A DNA stretch of 64,000 nt. It comes from Adenanthera pavonina. Taxonomy: Eukaryota; Streptophyta; Magnoliopsida; Fabales; Fabaceae. The first letter of the stretch is position 1; every line of letters begins with the position of its first letter. The notes under the pieces are model-generated. The model saw only the letters and a list, made by a program, of their open reading frames with translations, made no database searches and was not told the DNA's origin. Positions 48,101 through 61,500 of this stretch are shown piece by piece. The stretch lies in contig JAIVEN010000003.1 in assembly GCA_026686845.1 (NCBI GenBank), forward strand, positions 4,714,501 through 4,778,500. The letters run 5' to 3'. The position numbers were made by a program, and so were the translations under genes.

Positions 48101-51100
48101 TTTATGGTGTCTAGAGACATCAAAGGCTCAAGATGGGACTTTTTGATGAATTGTCGATTCCTCCAGAGAAAGTAAGGTTTTCTTTGTTTCTTTTGATAGT
48201 AGTATTTATGGAAATTGATGGCATTCTTGGTTGAGGGATTCTTTGATAGTAGTTTATGGTTTAGATCTTTTGGGTTTACTGTTGTTGTCGTGATAATAGG
48301 TTATTGAGTGAAATTTTACTTTTTTTGCATGTTTCCATGGTGTAAACAAAATAACTTATGTTCCAAGATAAGGTTCTTGCATTAGAGAGGTGGAAGAGGA
48401 ATTTTTGTTTAATTTGTCCTGTTGTTACTTTGTTAGTGTGTATCATCTTATCTCATCATATGGGTTATTGCAAATGCAGAGTACTTTAAATGTTCTTAGA
48501 GCATGAATTTGATGGTTTTTTTTCTACCGAAAAAAGTTAGTTTGGTTTTTTGGTCATTTAACAACCCTCAAATTTTTCTCCTTATAATTATCTAGTTTGT
48601 GACAATTTTTTATGTTATATTTTCCTCTCATTGGGCTGAGCAATCACCTCTTTCATATTTCCCATGCATCCTATTCAAGTGTATCTTCTTTGTTCTTTTC
48701 CTATATTGTGCCATCACTAATCACATTTTTGGGTAAGTACTCACACAGTTCTATGTTCTTCTTTTTATAATACTTAACATGGTTATGAATTACAAAGAAT
48801 CCAATTAATTTAAGTGACAAAATTTTCTCCTTCTATAGTAAAGTTCTACTGAGCTATTAATTCTTTTATGATTTAGAAGTGTCATGGATTCTCTTATGTA
48901 TAATTAAAATAACTATACTTAAACAAAACATAAGTGCCAAGTAAATTCACACTCATTGAGATCAATGGCATTAGCCAGTAAGTTTAGTTTAGACATAGCT
49001 AAGTAAGTTTCAAACACTGAACTTATAATTTGAAAATAGCCATTGCTTTATTTTTACTTAACTCTTATTTGTGGAAATATTCTAAAACCTATGGGTTGAC
49101 TTTCAGAATAGATGTCATATTACATGGCAAAAATTTGGGATGTTCATTAGTCATGGGCTGCTATAAGTAGCAATATAGTTGTCAATAATGTTTTCTTATG
49201 GTTTCACTCAGTTTGGGGGTTCTATTCAGTACAACATGATGAATAGTTATGAGTGAATTTTCATGTGAGTATTTTATTATTGCATCTATAGTGGACATGA
49301 CATTCTATATGCAAATGCTTACTTCTAATGATTAGAGAGTTTCGCATGTTTGCAACAACAGAGGTGGTTTTCTCTTTTTAAACATTCTCTAATTAATAAT
49401 CTATTACTTTTGGCTATAGGAAGGAAAGCTTCAAGTGCTCCAATGTGAATAGCAATGGACTAGATTGCTATCCTGTAGATAGCATGGTTGAACTCAATTA
49501 ATGAACAAGGTTCTATGGTGCTTATGAGAAGCAAGTAGAGAGCCCCAAGGTTTTATATTTAGGTTGCCTCACTTGCCTTTTATTTATATTCTTAAACTAT
49601 TAAATAAATTTTCATAAATTTATTATATTTCTGAAAAACCAATAGACATGTGTACTATTATGTTTCTTTCATTCCTACCAGCACACTAGGTTTGTAAGTA
49701 TGAGAGTATAGTGAGTAACTCTATGCTAATATATTGAACAAGATGCTTGAGTAACTTTGTAATATTCTCACTTAGCCATCATCTTCATCCCTCCACTTGT
49801 AAACTAAAGATAAAAATTAAATAACATTTTTCTTATCTGAAGTTTATAAATATGCTTCATTTCTATGTCCTTTATGTGTCTTAATTTTTGAGAAGTTAAG
49901 CTTTATAACGAAGCATTGAGCTTTTGTATAGCTTGGAGGCTGGCAAGTACATGGTCAAGCATTAATTCATCCATTCACTTAGTCATATTGCTTCAAGCTT
50001 CTTTCTTAGAGTTCTACTACAATATCTTAAGACACTTTAGCTTCCTCTTTGTTCTTGGCCTCCCAATTGGTTTTAGACATAGAATACTGTATCTTATCAT
50101 ATTGTTACTGAGATTCTCTAAGAAATTGAAAAGACCTTAGATTATCAACTTGTAGATGTAGTGTCAAGATGGGAAATACTTTTTCCATAAGGAATACCAA
50201 TCTAGCGAAAATGGTGGGAATGATATGGAAGCTAATGGTGCACATGGTTTTGGTGATGCTAGGAACAAATCACAATTATATACAAAATCTTTAGTATTAT
50301 ATCATTTTAGAACATGCAAAGAAAGCAGGTTGAGTTTGTAAAAACAAATTGTTCTTTTGTTGAAAAGGGTTTTTATACTGAGTACCATAAAGAATACTTT
50401 GTAAATTGAACATATTATGACCATATTTTTATTCCTCTATTTTTAGATACTACAATGGAAGTTACAAATTATGCCTTTGACTTCTATAATTTTCTGCCTT
50501 TATTATATTTGTTGGTGTGTTAATTGAACATAATTTTGCTTGGTATGCGGTTAATTTGGGAAGATTGCTACTATAAACCCTTGCCTTGTTAATTTCCTCT
50601 GCACATTGCTAGAACAAAGACTTCTAATTTGTCTTTTGGTAATGGAGAAGGCTTCTGGTTTCTTCTTATTCTCATTCTTCTCATATAGGAACCCAAGAAG
50701 AGGACAAAGTCTGCTCTTTGATTAACAAAATAATGGTGAATAACTTGGTCAATGTCTTGGATGAAGGGTAGGTTTCATCCATTCCAATAGTTGAAATACT
50801 TTTGTTTTATGTTGACTGTTATTCAAGATTTTTGAGTAGGCCGCATTTATAGAAAACCATCAGTGGATTCTTTTGAACAATATTAGAAGATGTGAAGTTT
50901 AATTATTTGCTTCCGTTGGTACTACATAATAGTTTTATTTCTATGAAGAGTGAATGAAAAGTTTTCACTATATAATTTAATAGTTTCTCTTTGAAGTGTA
51001 ATGGAAATTCAAGTGAACTATTGAAAACTTATAACTTGGTCTATGTATGAATGTATATGAATCATTTAATCTATTACAAAGTTCTTCTAGAGAAACCATG

Positions 51101-53434
51101 GATGTCTTCAGGTAAAGAAAGAAATTCATTAAATTAATTTGAAGGGTTGTTTTGGTATTTTGAGAGAAGTTGCCACAATTTTGATCATCTAATTTTGATG
51201 TTTCAATTATAATTTCTTTTATCAGCATTTTTTGTATGCTTATACATAATCATCTGGTGTGGCATAGTTTTTGTCCTCCTCATGAAATATTGTATTATCA
51301 TTCAAATTTATAGTTTCAACACATAACATTAAATGATTTTGGTCTGGCCCTCTTTACTGTTTGTTATGGGATTTAATTTGATTCATTTATTTGTTAGGCT
51401 GTGATAAAGTAGTTTAGAACAAGTGGTTATGAGAGTTCAAATGTTATGGTCATTGATGAGGTTTAAATGCAAGGACATCAACAACTTGAGCAATTATATA
51501 GGTCCACCCATAAAGGAAGGGTATATTGTTTTCCGTTTACTATTTTTCTTGCTAAATTTTGAGTCCTTTCACCAGCTTACATTAAGAGTTGTAAAGAATT
51601 TCTCAATTTAGGAACCAAGTAGTATATAATATGCATGTTAAGAAAGTCTCAACATGATACTTTCTGAGTTGAGGGTGACATGAATATATAAAGATAATTG
51701 AAGCAACCGGCTTTATGAACCCATATTAGTGTGTCTGGCTTGACTCTACTGATCTATTGAGGAATTTCTAGGGATACCTTTCAATAATCATTTCCAAATA
51801 TTTTAGCTTCTTAAGCCTAATTCTAAGATTAGGCACCTAGGTTGTTAGCTAGAAATTAGGTAGGACTAACATATCAATCCAACTTTAATGACATTGAATT
51901 TAGTTTTTTTTCTTGCCAGAAGATTGTTTGTGCTATTTTCAATAAATGAGAACACATCTTTAGATTTGATCTTCCCTTCTCTATAATGGAGTTGAATAAG
52001 TTTTAATATTGACCTGACTAAACTTAGATTTGCTTACACATAGTTATTCTCTTTCCTCTATTCTTATAGAATTATTTGTGTTTGTATCACCAAGCCTTCA
52101 ATATCCCACTAGACCTTCACATTTCTCATATATATATATATATATACACATATATTGTTTACCCCACTCTAAGAAGCAGTCTTTGATAGTTATGCTTAAA
52201 GAGTTTTTCTTTTTACTGCTGCAGTTGAACAACCTTATTTATCTTCTAGCTAGATGCTTTAATGTAACAAGTGATAGAAAACAAGATCAACTGTAAAGAA
52301 GAGATTTTCTTTGGCAATTTCAAGTAAAAAGAGGCCCTTCCTCTTGGAGTAGGGGAGCTAATAGCAAATGAAGCTATATTCTTCTGCATAATGTTTACAC
52401 TAGATTAATATTATTATAGTTTCAATTTTGTAGATATAATTGTAGGTTGCTAGGGTGAATATTGTTTTTCCCTGTGTGCTGATTATGTTATTGGTTAATT
52501 TTAGTTTATAGTAATATATTTATATGCATTCTATATAGACATGCAATTATGTGTTTTTTGCTTTACTTATTGCATTAGAGTCTGATATTTCCTTCTTTCC
52601 TGAAACAAGTAGCAACTTTTGGTTAATACTTGAGAGTTACCATAAAGCATCTTAATGATGATACAAACATTTTAGGTGAAACCCATGCTAATAAAACTTT
52701 ATTATTTTAAAAAATTTCTTCAAATTATTCAAGATTGTAGAACTTGAATGTAAAGTGTCATGGTTAGTGGCTTATGTCAGAGTTCGCTAGCTCGTATACC
52801 ATTTAGCATTAAGAAGCTATAAAATGTAGACTAATTTAGAACTTATATAGGATAAATGAAGAGAGCAAGAGGACACAAATGCCCTCTGGTTCATACTTTA
52901 TTAGTGGACCTTGCACTTGAGAAAACTACTAAGAACACCATCAAAAGCTATGTCTTATAGATCAACATAAAACAATATGCATTATTATTGCTATTTTTAT
53001 ATTTACACCAACCATACCATGTAAGTATCCTCTCATGTATAAATAATAAATAATGGTTTTGTATTGCAAAGGATACTATAGATGTACTCAGAAATTTACA
53101 AGATTGTCTTGCAACAAAACAAGTTAAAAGGTATGAAAATCCAACAATAATCGAAGCGACCTACAAAGTATGGCATACCTATAACAACCTAAGAGTATAA
53201 AGCTCCGAGAGTTCATTGAGAGGGTTCGGAGTGTGTCTTGGGTAATCTACTACTACATTTACCCATATGGACTGCTATGGAACTTGAAAATATTAAGTTG
53301 GTTTTTTTTTTAGCAAGTTGGAGCTACAGGAAAGGCTTTGAAGGATGTTGTTGCAGTTGGTATTGGGATAGCTTCTTAGGTCCATTATTTGTGCACACCC
53401 AAAATAGGTTGGTACTAGGGGCAAATCATACTAT
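45200..53434. other. Long AT-rich region without a supportable gene
   Basis: Only short open frames occur here and none shows a domain. Points of note are a CT-rich, promoter-like stretch at about 46740-46920 and a (TA)n tract near 52127-52146. A possible isolated exon at 48117-48171 is listed separately. The region is probably decayed repeat sequence. Confidence 0.5.
48117..48171 (+). pseudogene. Possible isolated first coding exon of SEC8 (exocyst)
   Basis: Between a TCTAG acceptor and a GTAAGG donor lies a short stretch reading KMGLFDELSIPPEK. This resembles the N-terminus of plant SEC8, an exocyst subunit that tethers secretory vesicles, as I remember that family. I find no further SEC8 exons nearby, so if real it is a stray fragment. 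Fourteen residues are little evidence and chance is possible. Confidence 0.25.
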
Positions 53435-54931
53435 TGTTAACCATACCAAATTACATCATTTCAGCACATTTTCCTTGAATTACGCATTCATATATGTACA
53501 TACTTGTCACTCAGAATAGGAAAATGTGTGATGTAATCCTAATAATGCATAGTAGTATGTTTTTGTCTTATTATGCATTATTTTATTTCCATGAAAGCTC
53601 ATAAATCCTCATATTTATTGCAGACTTCATGGGAAGAGCAATGGAGCAACCTAACCCCTTTGGTAGAGTGGGAGTTCAGGAAAAGATGGAGAAATGGAAG
53701 ACATGCCAGCAAAGAATGGATTGGACTTCTAGAGAAGTCCACGCTGCAGCTTGGTGGAATGAAGTCGCGGCCTCATAACAAACAGTAACGAAAAATGGTC
53801 ATGCCCGAGCTCATCATGCCACGGCTACACAATATGAGGCCACGGCCCCATGACAAGTAGTGAGCTAAACAGCACGCCCAGGCCGCGGCCTGGATCATAT
53901 AGCTGTGGTGCGAACTCCTCGTCAGCAAAACACAGAGCTTCACTCGAACGGAGTATTTGAAGGGTTTTAGAGGAAAATATTGGGGAGACCAAGCTAGGGC
54001 ACAAAGGGACATCCAGAACTCACTTTGGGGAGCTTGGGTGTGCTAGGGCTTGGTTTCTTGAAGGAGATTGAAGCTAGGGTTTGAAGTTTTGAGAAGATTT
54101 CAGCTTCCCTCTTTGATTTTCTTGCAATTCCTTCTTCCTTGTCTCACTTATGTTCAATAATGATGTTGATTGAGATATATGTTGTCATGATTTTGTTAAA
54201 CATGAGTGGCTAGTGCTCCATTTCTAGGATTATTCTGAACCTTTGTATGAATTAAATACTCAATTCTCCATTATAATTGTGATTAATGTAATATTTATGT
54301 TGATTCAGCTTTACTCTTAATGCCTCTTATCGTTTGACCATCAATAAGATTGCCTAGTTTATTTAAGTTATGCTTGAGAAAGCTAGCTTACATAGAGAAC
54401 TTGAGTTAGGTCATGTGAGAACTCGAATCTTGCTTTGTTGAGTGATGAGCTGTGTTAGTGAGGTAGAGATATACTCATTAACCTCATATAGTTACTTAGG
54501 ATTTGAATTGAATATGAGAGTTTAATTAACTAGTTAAAAGATTACTTAATTAATTAAACTAAACAGCTATTTGGAAATTTGAGAGAGCACAGATAGTTAA
54601 ATTGGTATTCTGACTAACATAATCTTGCATTAAGAACAATTGTAAAAGGAGTTTAAGTGAGTATTCATGAAATACAAAGGGAATGAATAATCCTAGATCT
54701 CTTTGAATTCTTGAAGTCCGAATTGTCCTTGTTGCCAATTTTATATACTTGTTTTGCATAGTTGAAGTTAATTGAATAGTGAACTTTTAAATTACGTTGC
54801 TCAAATTAACCGAAAATGCATAGTCCAATGTTTGATCACTTTTTAATCTAAGTTCCTGTGGAAACGATACTCACTCATCATTTTCCTATTACCTCGGCCC
54901 GTACATTTGTGGTATAGTCCAGTGGTGAACA
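53435..54931 (+). mobile_element. Solo LTR (1497 bp)
   Basis: The element begins TGTTAACC and ends GGTGAACA, inverted ends matching at seven of eight positions, and is flanked by the exact 5-bp duplication ACTAT (53430-53434 and 54932-54936). The 3' part has CCTGTGGAAACGATACTC and CGGCCCGTACATTTGTGG, like the ends of Tat/Athila-type gypsy LTRs. The middle is relatively GC-rich (53640-53930). No internal retrotransposon sequence is present. The plus orientation is inferred from these tail motifs. Confidence 0.85.
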
Positions 54932-54936
54932 ACTAT

Positions 54937-56786
54937 TCTCTTTAGTTGCCCTCATATTAATATTTCTTAGAGCACTTATACATGCCACTAACCTTATCGT
55001 AGCAATAGATTAGCACACATAAACACTCACTTTAATGAAGGATAGTTGCTTTATATCTCTTTTGTTTTAAGATTAATAAAAGTCAAAGCAAAATGATGAT
55101 ACTAATTCATTTTTAGGAAAGTTATGTAAGGTGCACTTGGATTCAGAATATGCTGTAAACAAGGAGTGTTGAATATATATTTGTGGCATATGATTCTATT
55201 TTAAAACTTTTGAATGAAAATTGTCTTGGTCCTCGCTTAATTTATTTCAACTCTATTTAGTGCTTATTGCCAAATATACCCTGGGAAGCATCATGGATTA
55301 AACAGATTTTATTTTGACACACATTTTTTCTATATAAAAAGATAGATAGCACAGGAAAGAAGCAGTTTCATACAAGACATGGCTACATTGTGAGACTCCT
55401 GTAAACTTTAAAGGATAGCCATATCATATTTGTACTTTTTCGTTACTATCAAACTATCTATACTTTTTTGTTGTTGTAGGATTTCCCAATTACTAACCAA
55501 TATAAAGTTGCTACTTTATGTCTCTCTACTCTACCTTTTTTCTTGAACCACCATAGGCTAATGATCTATAGTGACTTATGTGTTGACCTTTTCCTAGAGC
55601 TTGGAGTCATTTCTTGGGGGAAGAAAAGCTCAAGATTTGATGAAATTAGTACATATAACAAGTGTAAATAAATTTATTAAATTTAAAAATATTAGAATAC
55701 CATATAATCAAACAAAATGACCAGAGCATTTGAGTTGAAATGAGTTCTTAAGGATAAGAGATAAATGTGAACGAAAGAGTTTATACCCTTGACTTAATTT
55801 GCGTGTTAAATTCACTAATTTAAGTTTAACTACCAACTTTAAGTGAAGAAAACAATTAGTTTGCTATTGTAATGATAGATTGGGGATTATTTTGTAGGAA
55901 TTTATAAATTTTACACTCCATTACATTGCTGACTTGGATATCTCTATCAAGAGGTTAGTGGATCTAGAGATTTTTTTTTTTTACCAAGGATCTAAATGTT
56001 CAATCATATCATTTTCATGTTGGTTCAACTTATAGGAAGCCATTAATCTTGTCTTAATTTTTTTTTAGGGGAACATTTATAGAATCCCGTAGTGGGATGC
56101 CGAATGTTTCACCAATTGAGATAAACTTTATCCAAGAAAAAGAGATGAATTCAAAAAGTATCACAAGGTGATGTATTTGGATCATATCTTATTTACTATA
56201 ATTCAATTTCCATGAATTGTTATTATGCTACGTATATACCATTTTTTTGAAAATCTCTTATCATATTTTCTATCCATGGCTGCAAGTGACAAGTTAAACC
56301 CAAGGGTAGGAACCTTGCAAATAAATTCAAGTGTGATATTTGGACAAAATACCATGAAATAGGAGTGGAGGGGATCAATGCTGTAGTAGATTACAAAGCT
56401 TACACATAAATCCAAGTGTGATTTCCTTTTCCGTGTTATTTAGCACTTTTTATTAATGATTACAATTCATCATACCCTCTGTTGAATTCTATCTTTTCAA
56501 TCATATGTTTAGAACTATAAGGATATGCTGTTGTATTTCTAATAAATTACCAACTTGACTTAACTCAACCTTCCCATTAAATTAATCTTTGGGTGTGTTT
56601 ATTTATATAAAGAATTTGAGTCATGCTCTAGGCATCTCATGAGATGACAATCCCTTCTCACATGGACAATTATTTTTTGTGCCTTTGCATAACTTAAACT
56701 AGCATTGCCATCTAAATAAATTCCCGTCTAATCAATTATGTCATGTTCATCATTGATGAACATGCTAAACTTTTGGTAGCATATTG
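54937..56786. other. AT-rich spacer
   Basis: No gene or repeat structure is visible. Open frames are short and lack domains. Confidence 0.5.
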
Positions 56787-58527
56787 TGTAACACCTCATA
56801 CTTAGACTCATTTTTCATATATTAAACTATATTTAAATCTATTAATACTTGATTAGAGACTTGATTACATAAAACAACTTAAACCAATTTATTTCATTTC
56901 GGGTACCATTCTCTAGGTTAACTTCTTTTTACCCGGTAAACTTTGAAAATTCATAACTAAATAAAAAAAAATCATATTAATATGGTTCAAGTCTCTAAAT
57001 ATAGCTTAAAAGATTCTATACATGGGAAAAATGTTGAACATGGAAATTACTTGGCCAAATTATACAGTAAATTCGTATTATATGTACTGTAGCAATGGTC
57101 ATTTTTGAAAATTTCTTATTCTGACCATAACTTTGAAAAATCACCATAAATCATACACAACTCAAAATTGAGTGATCTTTGTGTCTATGGAAAGCTACAC
57201 ATGTCTAGTTTTCATACATATAAAACACTCATACATAAAACCACAAAATTTCTGAACAGTACACGAAATTATGAGCAGTGTCACAATGGCCATTTTCTTC
57301 CTACAACTTGTCAACATAGACCTTAATATGTACATACATGGTCATTTCTTGTCTTCACTTAAAACATTACATCATAGTAGATATAGATGAACATAATTAT
57401 ATTCATGTAAAGTCCTAGAATCATACACATCATTTTCACAAGATATTTCAAGCAAAGCGCCAATGCAAGCAAATTCATTCTAATTAAGAGCTTGCTTTTC
57501 CTTCCCCTTTTCTTCTTGGGCAATCTTGTCATAGCTTGAATCTAAAATTTGTTACACATTTGGAAAGGGGTGAAATTCAAAGAATCTTAGTAGTAACTAC
57601 CATCATGCACACATATCATCATATATATTGCAAGTATTCTTCTAAAAGCACATCAAGCATGCAATCAAATCATTTTGGCATAATCATTTTATAAAAATTT
57701 GGGCAGCACTTCCCCTTGTATTTGGACATATCCAGGGTTACATTACCCTTCAAATAATCCAATCAACAATGCCAAATCATCACAAGACAACATTCCAAAC
57801 ATTAAACACATCATTCAAACCAAGCAACATCAATGACAATACATAAGCATAGATAGGTGAGTTAACTACCTTTGAGCTTTCCAATAGTCTCCAAACTTTG
57901 CAAACCCTTTCCTTGATCTTCTAACACTATTTTGGATCCTATAGCATTATAAAATCATGCCATTAACCACTAATTATCCAATTTCATTTACAAAGTGCTC
58001 ACTTGAACTAAAATTTGTACTTTGTTATCCATCATGCATTCCTTATACAACATACTTGTTCTCACCTATTTTGGACCCAAGGAATCTATTTTTGAGGTCA
58101 AAAACTTGAAATTCCCTTCTTATAATAAACCCTAATTAGGCAGAAAATTACCATAAATCATAGAAAAATAACTAATCGATTAATTTGTAATCTAATGACA
58201 TATTCTTGCACCTTATAGCCTATATGATACTTTTTATGGTTTTAGTTTCTCTATGCCCTCATTTTCTCTCTCTACTCTCTCTCTAAGCTGAAACTTTCAG
58301 TGGAAAAATATGAGAGAATAAATCATAAAACTCTTCCAAACTAAAGGTTACACAAGATTATGGCCATAAGATATTACCTTGAAATTTTGGGACAAATCTT
58401 GTGATTTTCTCTTCTTCCTTTGCCTATCACAAAGTCACGGCTTCTCTCCCTCTTTTCCCACTGTTGCTGTCGTGAAAATGGCTGAGGATGATAACCAAGA
58501 TGGCTTAAATGATAAATATATAATAAT
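56787..58527 (-). mobile_element. Probable LTR of a gypsy-type retrotransposon (first part)
   Basis: At 56787 the sequence starts TGTAACACCTC, which on the minus strand is the LTR end GAGGTGTTACA. Inside, GGGCAGCACTTCCCC followed by TATTTGGACATATCCAGGGT (about 57702-57737) reminds me of antisense gypsy LTRs. I could not find the other end or a target duplication before the hAT element at 58528. Similar-looking sequence continues to the right of that element (63283 onward), so the hAT may be inserted in this LTR. Confidence 0.4.
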
Positions 58528-61500
58528 CAATGTACAAAAAATCGGATCGGACCGGCCGGTTCGACTGGTAACCGGTGCCTGGTCCGGTCCGGAACAAGTA
58601 GGGAAATCGGCCATTTTGAAAATCGGTCAAAAACTGTATAAACTAGCCCAAACTGATAAAAACCGGCAATTCAAACGGTTCAGCCGGTTAGGAATTTTTT
58701 TTTTTTGCTTTCCTTTAAAGGAGGCAAAACAACGTCGTTTTGTTTTGTGCCTTTTTTTGTTAAAGAAAATTATTTTATTATAAATTATAATTATATTTTA
58801 TAAAAGAAAAAAAAATCAAAGTAAAAACATATCTATCTAAATACTAAATAATAAAGACTCAATCTCCCATTTGGCCATTTCTATCGAGATCAAAAATCAA
58901 AGTTAGAACTTGTAACCCTAACACCCTAATCTCTATCAATCGCCTCCAATGTGCCATCCTACTCTCATCGGCGCCTTCCTCGGTCAACAGTGATAGGTGG
59001 TCGAACTTCATCAGTCCATCACAGTGCTCATTTGAGTCCGTTAGCGTCCTTTTTTCTTCGATTCCGTAATTCCTCCTTCAACTCTTATCGTGCTTTCTCG
59101 TTGGTGTTACTTTGTCACAGCATTACTCCTCATTTTAGTGAGCTCTTCTCCTTCCCAATTTTTCATCACATACGAGTGCAGTTACCATCTTTTTTTCTTT
59201 TCTTCTATTCTCTTCTTCAATTATGGCCTTTTGTTTCTATGGAAAGTGTGCCTGCGATTTTCTCTCAATTTTTTTTTTGGTGATCACTCTGTTTTACTTT
59301 TTCCTATGTTATTTGTCCTGATGTGAGTAACTAATAGCCCTATGAATACCAGTGATTCGAATATTATCTTTTTGTTTGTTATTTTACTATGAAAATATTG
59401 GTGGTTGTTGTTCAAAGAAAATGTTTGGGCAAAGGACGCTTAGTTTCCGGTGTTTAAGCTTTGAAGTCGACAAAAATGTCAGAATTAGAAATTTTTACTA
59501 AGGTTGATATATAAAATTAATTGGTATTTTAAGGAAAAATTGCAATAGTTGTTTCTAACTTTCTATGCGTTGAAATTTTACTGAATTTTGCTTACAAGTT
59601 TAGCTGGATGGTGTGGATATAACATTGCATAGAGATATTTGGTTTAAAATGATTTTCTACACTGGTACTCATTCTCAAACTGATTCAATAGTTTTATTCT
59701 CCAGCCTTTAGTAAATGGCGTTGATGCTACAAACAGAACTGTATGGCTTCTTCATAATTTTCTAACTTATAAGACTCATTGTACATAATTTAGATGGAAC
59801 CAAAGTAATTAAGTTGACATCCCTCCTCTTCCACTTTATCACACATGGCTCTCTCTTATTGTGCTTCCCTTTTAATAGTATCAATTTTCAAATACTATGG
59901 CCCCCCTAATTCACCTACGTAATTGAACATTTAATTAACCACCATGTGCCACCTTTTGACACTCAAAGCTAGCTAGCTACCTACCTACCCCAAGAGTCAA
60001 GTGTTTTATATATACTATTGCTTTTGGTGATGTGTATTTGTAAATGTAAGCAAGGCAAAGATGACTTTGGAATTGAGATATGGATTCAGTTTTATCTTGC
60101 CTCTTATTTGTTAATGAGATTTATTTGTAAATGTAAACTAGCTACTCTCTTTTGATTTTTCTTGCCTCTTGTTTGTTAATGACATAATAATGTCTTGTAT
60201 TTAATATGGCTTCAATTTTATGGTATGGATTCAATATGGATATTTCGGTTAATACCAATTCTCAAGATGATCAGACTCCCACTTCCAATAATGTTGTTGG
60301 TCAAAATACTGGTATTGGCAGTAGTAATGAACTATCATCAGATAAACAATCAACAACGGGGGGCTCATCAATGCGTGGGAAAGCTGATCTTGCTTAGGAA
60401 TATTTTGCCTTAAAAAAAGAGGGGAGGACTAATGTATATACATGTCTTTTTTGTTCATCAGTCTACAGAGGAGGTGGAATAAATAGAATGAAGCAACATC
60501 TTGCCTGTGTTAGCGGTCAAATATCTTCTTGCAAGAAAGTTCCTCATGATATACGCCATAGAATAAAAGAGTCCTTGAAAGAAGTGCAATTAAAAAAGAA
60601 GCTTGATAATATTCATGAAGAGTATGTTGAGAAAGATAGATGTGAAATAGTTCTTGCTCTAACTCCAATATCAAAAGTTCCCAATTCTCGTGGCAAGAGA
60701 AAAGCCATTGGGGCAGTTAACAATTATTTTGCCCCAAGGACATCTTTTGGCTCCCAACCAAGCATTAAAAGTGTATTGTCAAGTAAAGAAGCACAACATA
60801 ATGCTAAGATGGCCATTGCTCAGTGGGCAATTATCAATTGCATTCCATTTAATACAATGGATTGCCCTTTCTTTCAAAAAGTTGTGGATGCAATTGCTGC
60901 CATTGGGCCAGGATTTAAAGCCCCTACTGCTTATGATATGAAAGTCAACTTGTTGGGCGATTGGAGAAAAGAATGTCAGTTACTCATTGAGAGTCATCGA
61001 GCTAAATGGGAGAGTAATGGTTGTACACTCATGGCTGATGGTTGGACTGATATGAGGCAACGAACATTGATTAACTTTTTAGTTTATTCTCCTAAAGGTA
61101 TAGCTTTTGTGAAATCTGTTGATGCTTCTGATATGGTGAAAGATGCAAAGTCTTTGTTTGCATTGTTTTGTGATGTTATTGAGTGGGTTGGTCATGAAAA
61201 CATTGTCCATGTGGTTACTGATAATGCAGCCAATTATGTAACATGTGGCAAGTTAATTAAAGAGAAATATAAGCACATTTATTGGTCTCCTTGTGCTGCA
61301 CACTGCATGAATCTTATCTTGAAAGATATTGCAAGCATGCCTCATGTATCTGACCTTGCATTAAAGGCATCAAATATAACTATATTTGTATACAATCATA
61401 CTGTCTTCTTGTCAGGGCTTAGGAAAAGAGAGGGGTGGAAAGAAATTGTACGTCTAGGAGCAACTAGGTTTGCCACTACATTCATCACATTGAATAGTAT

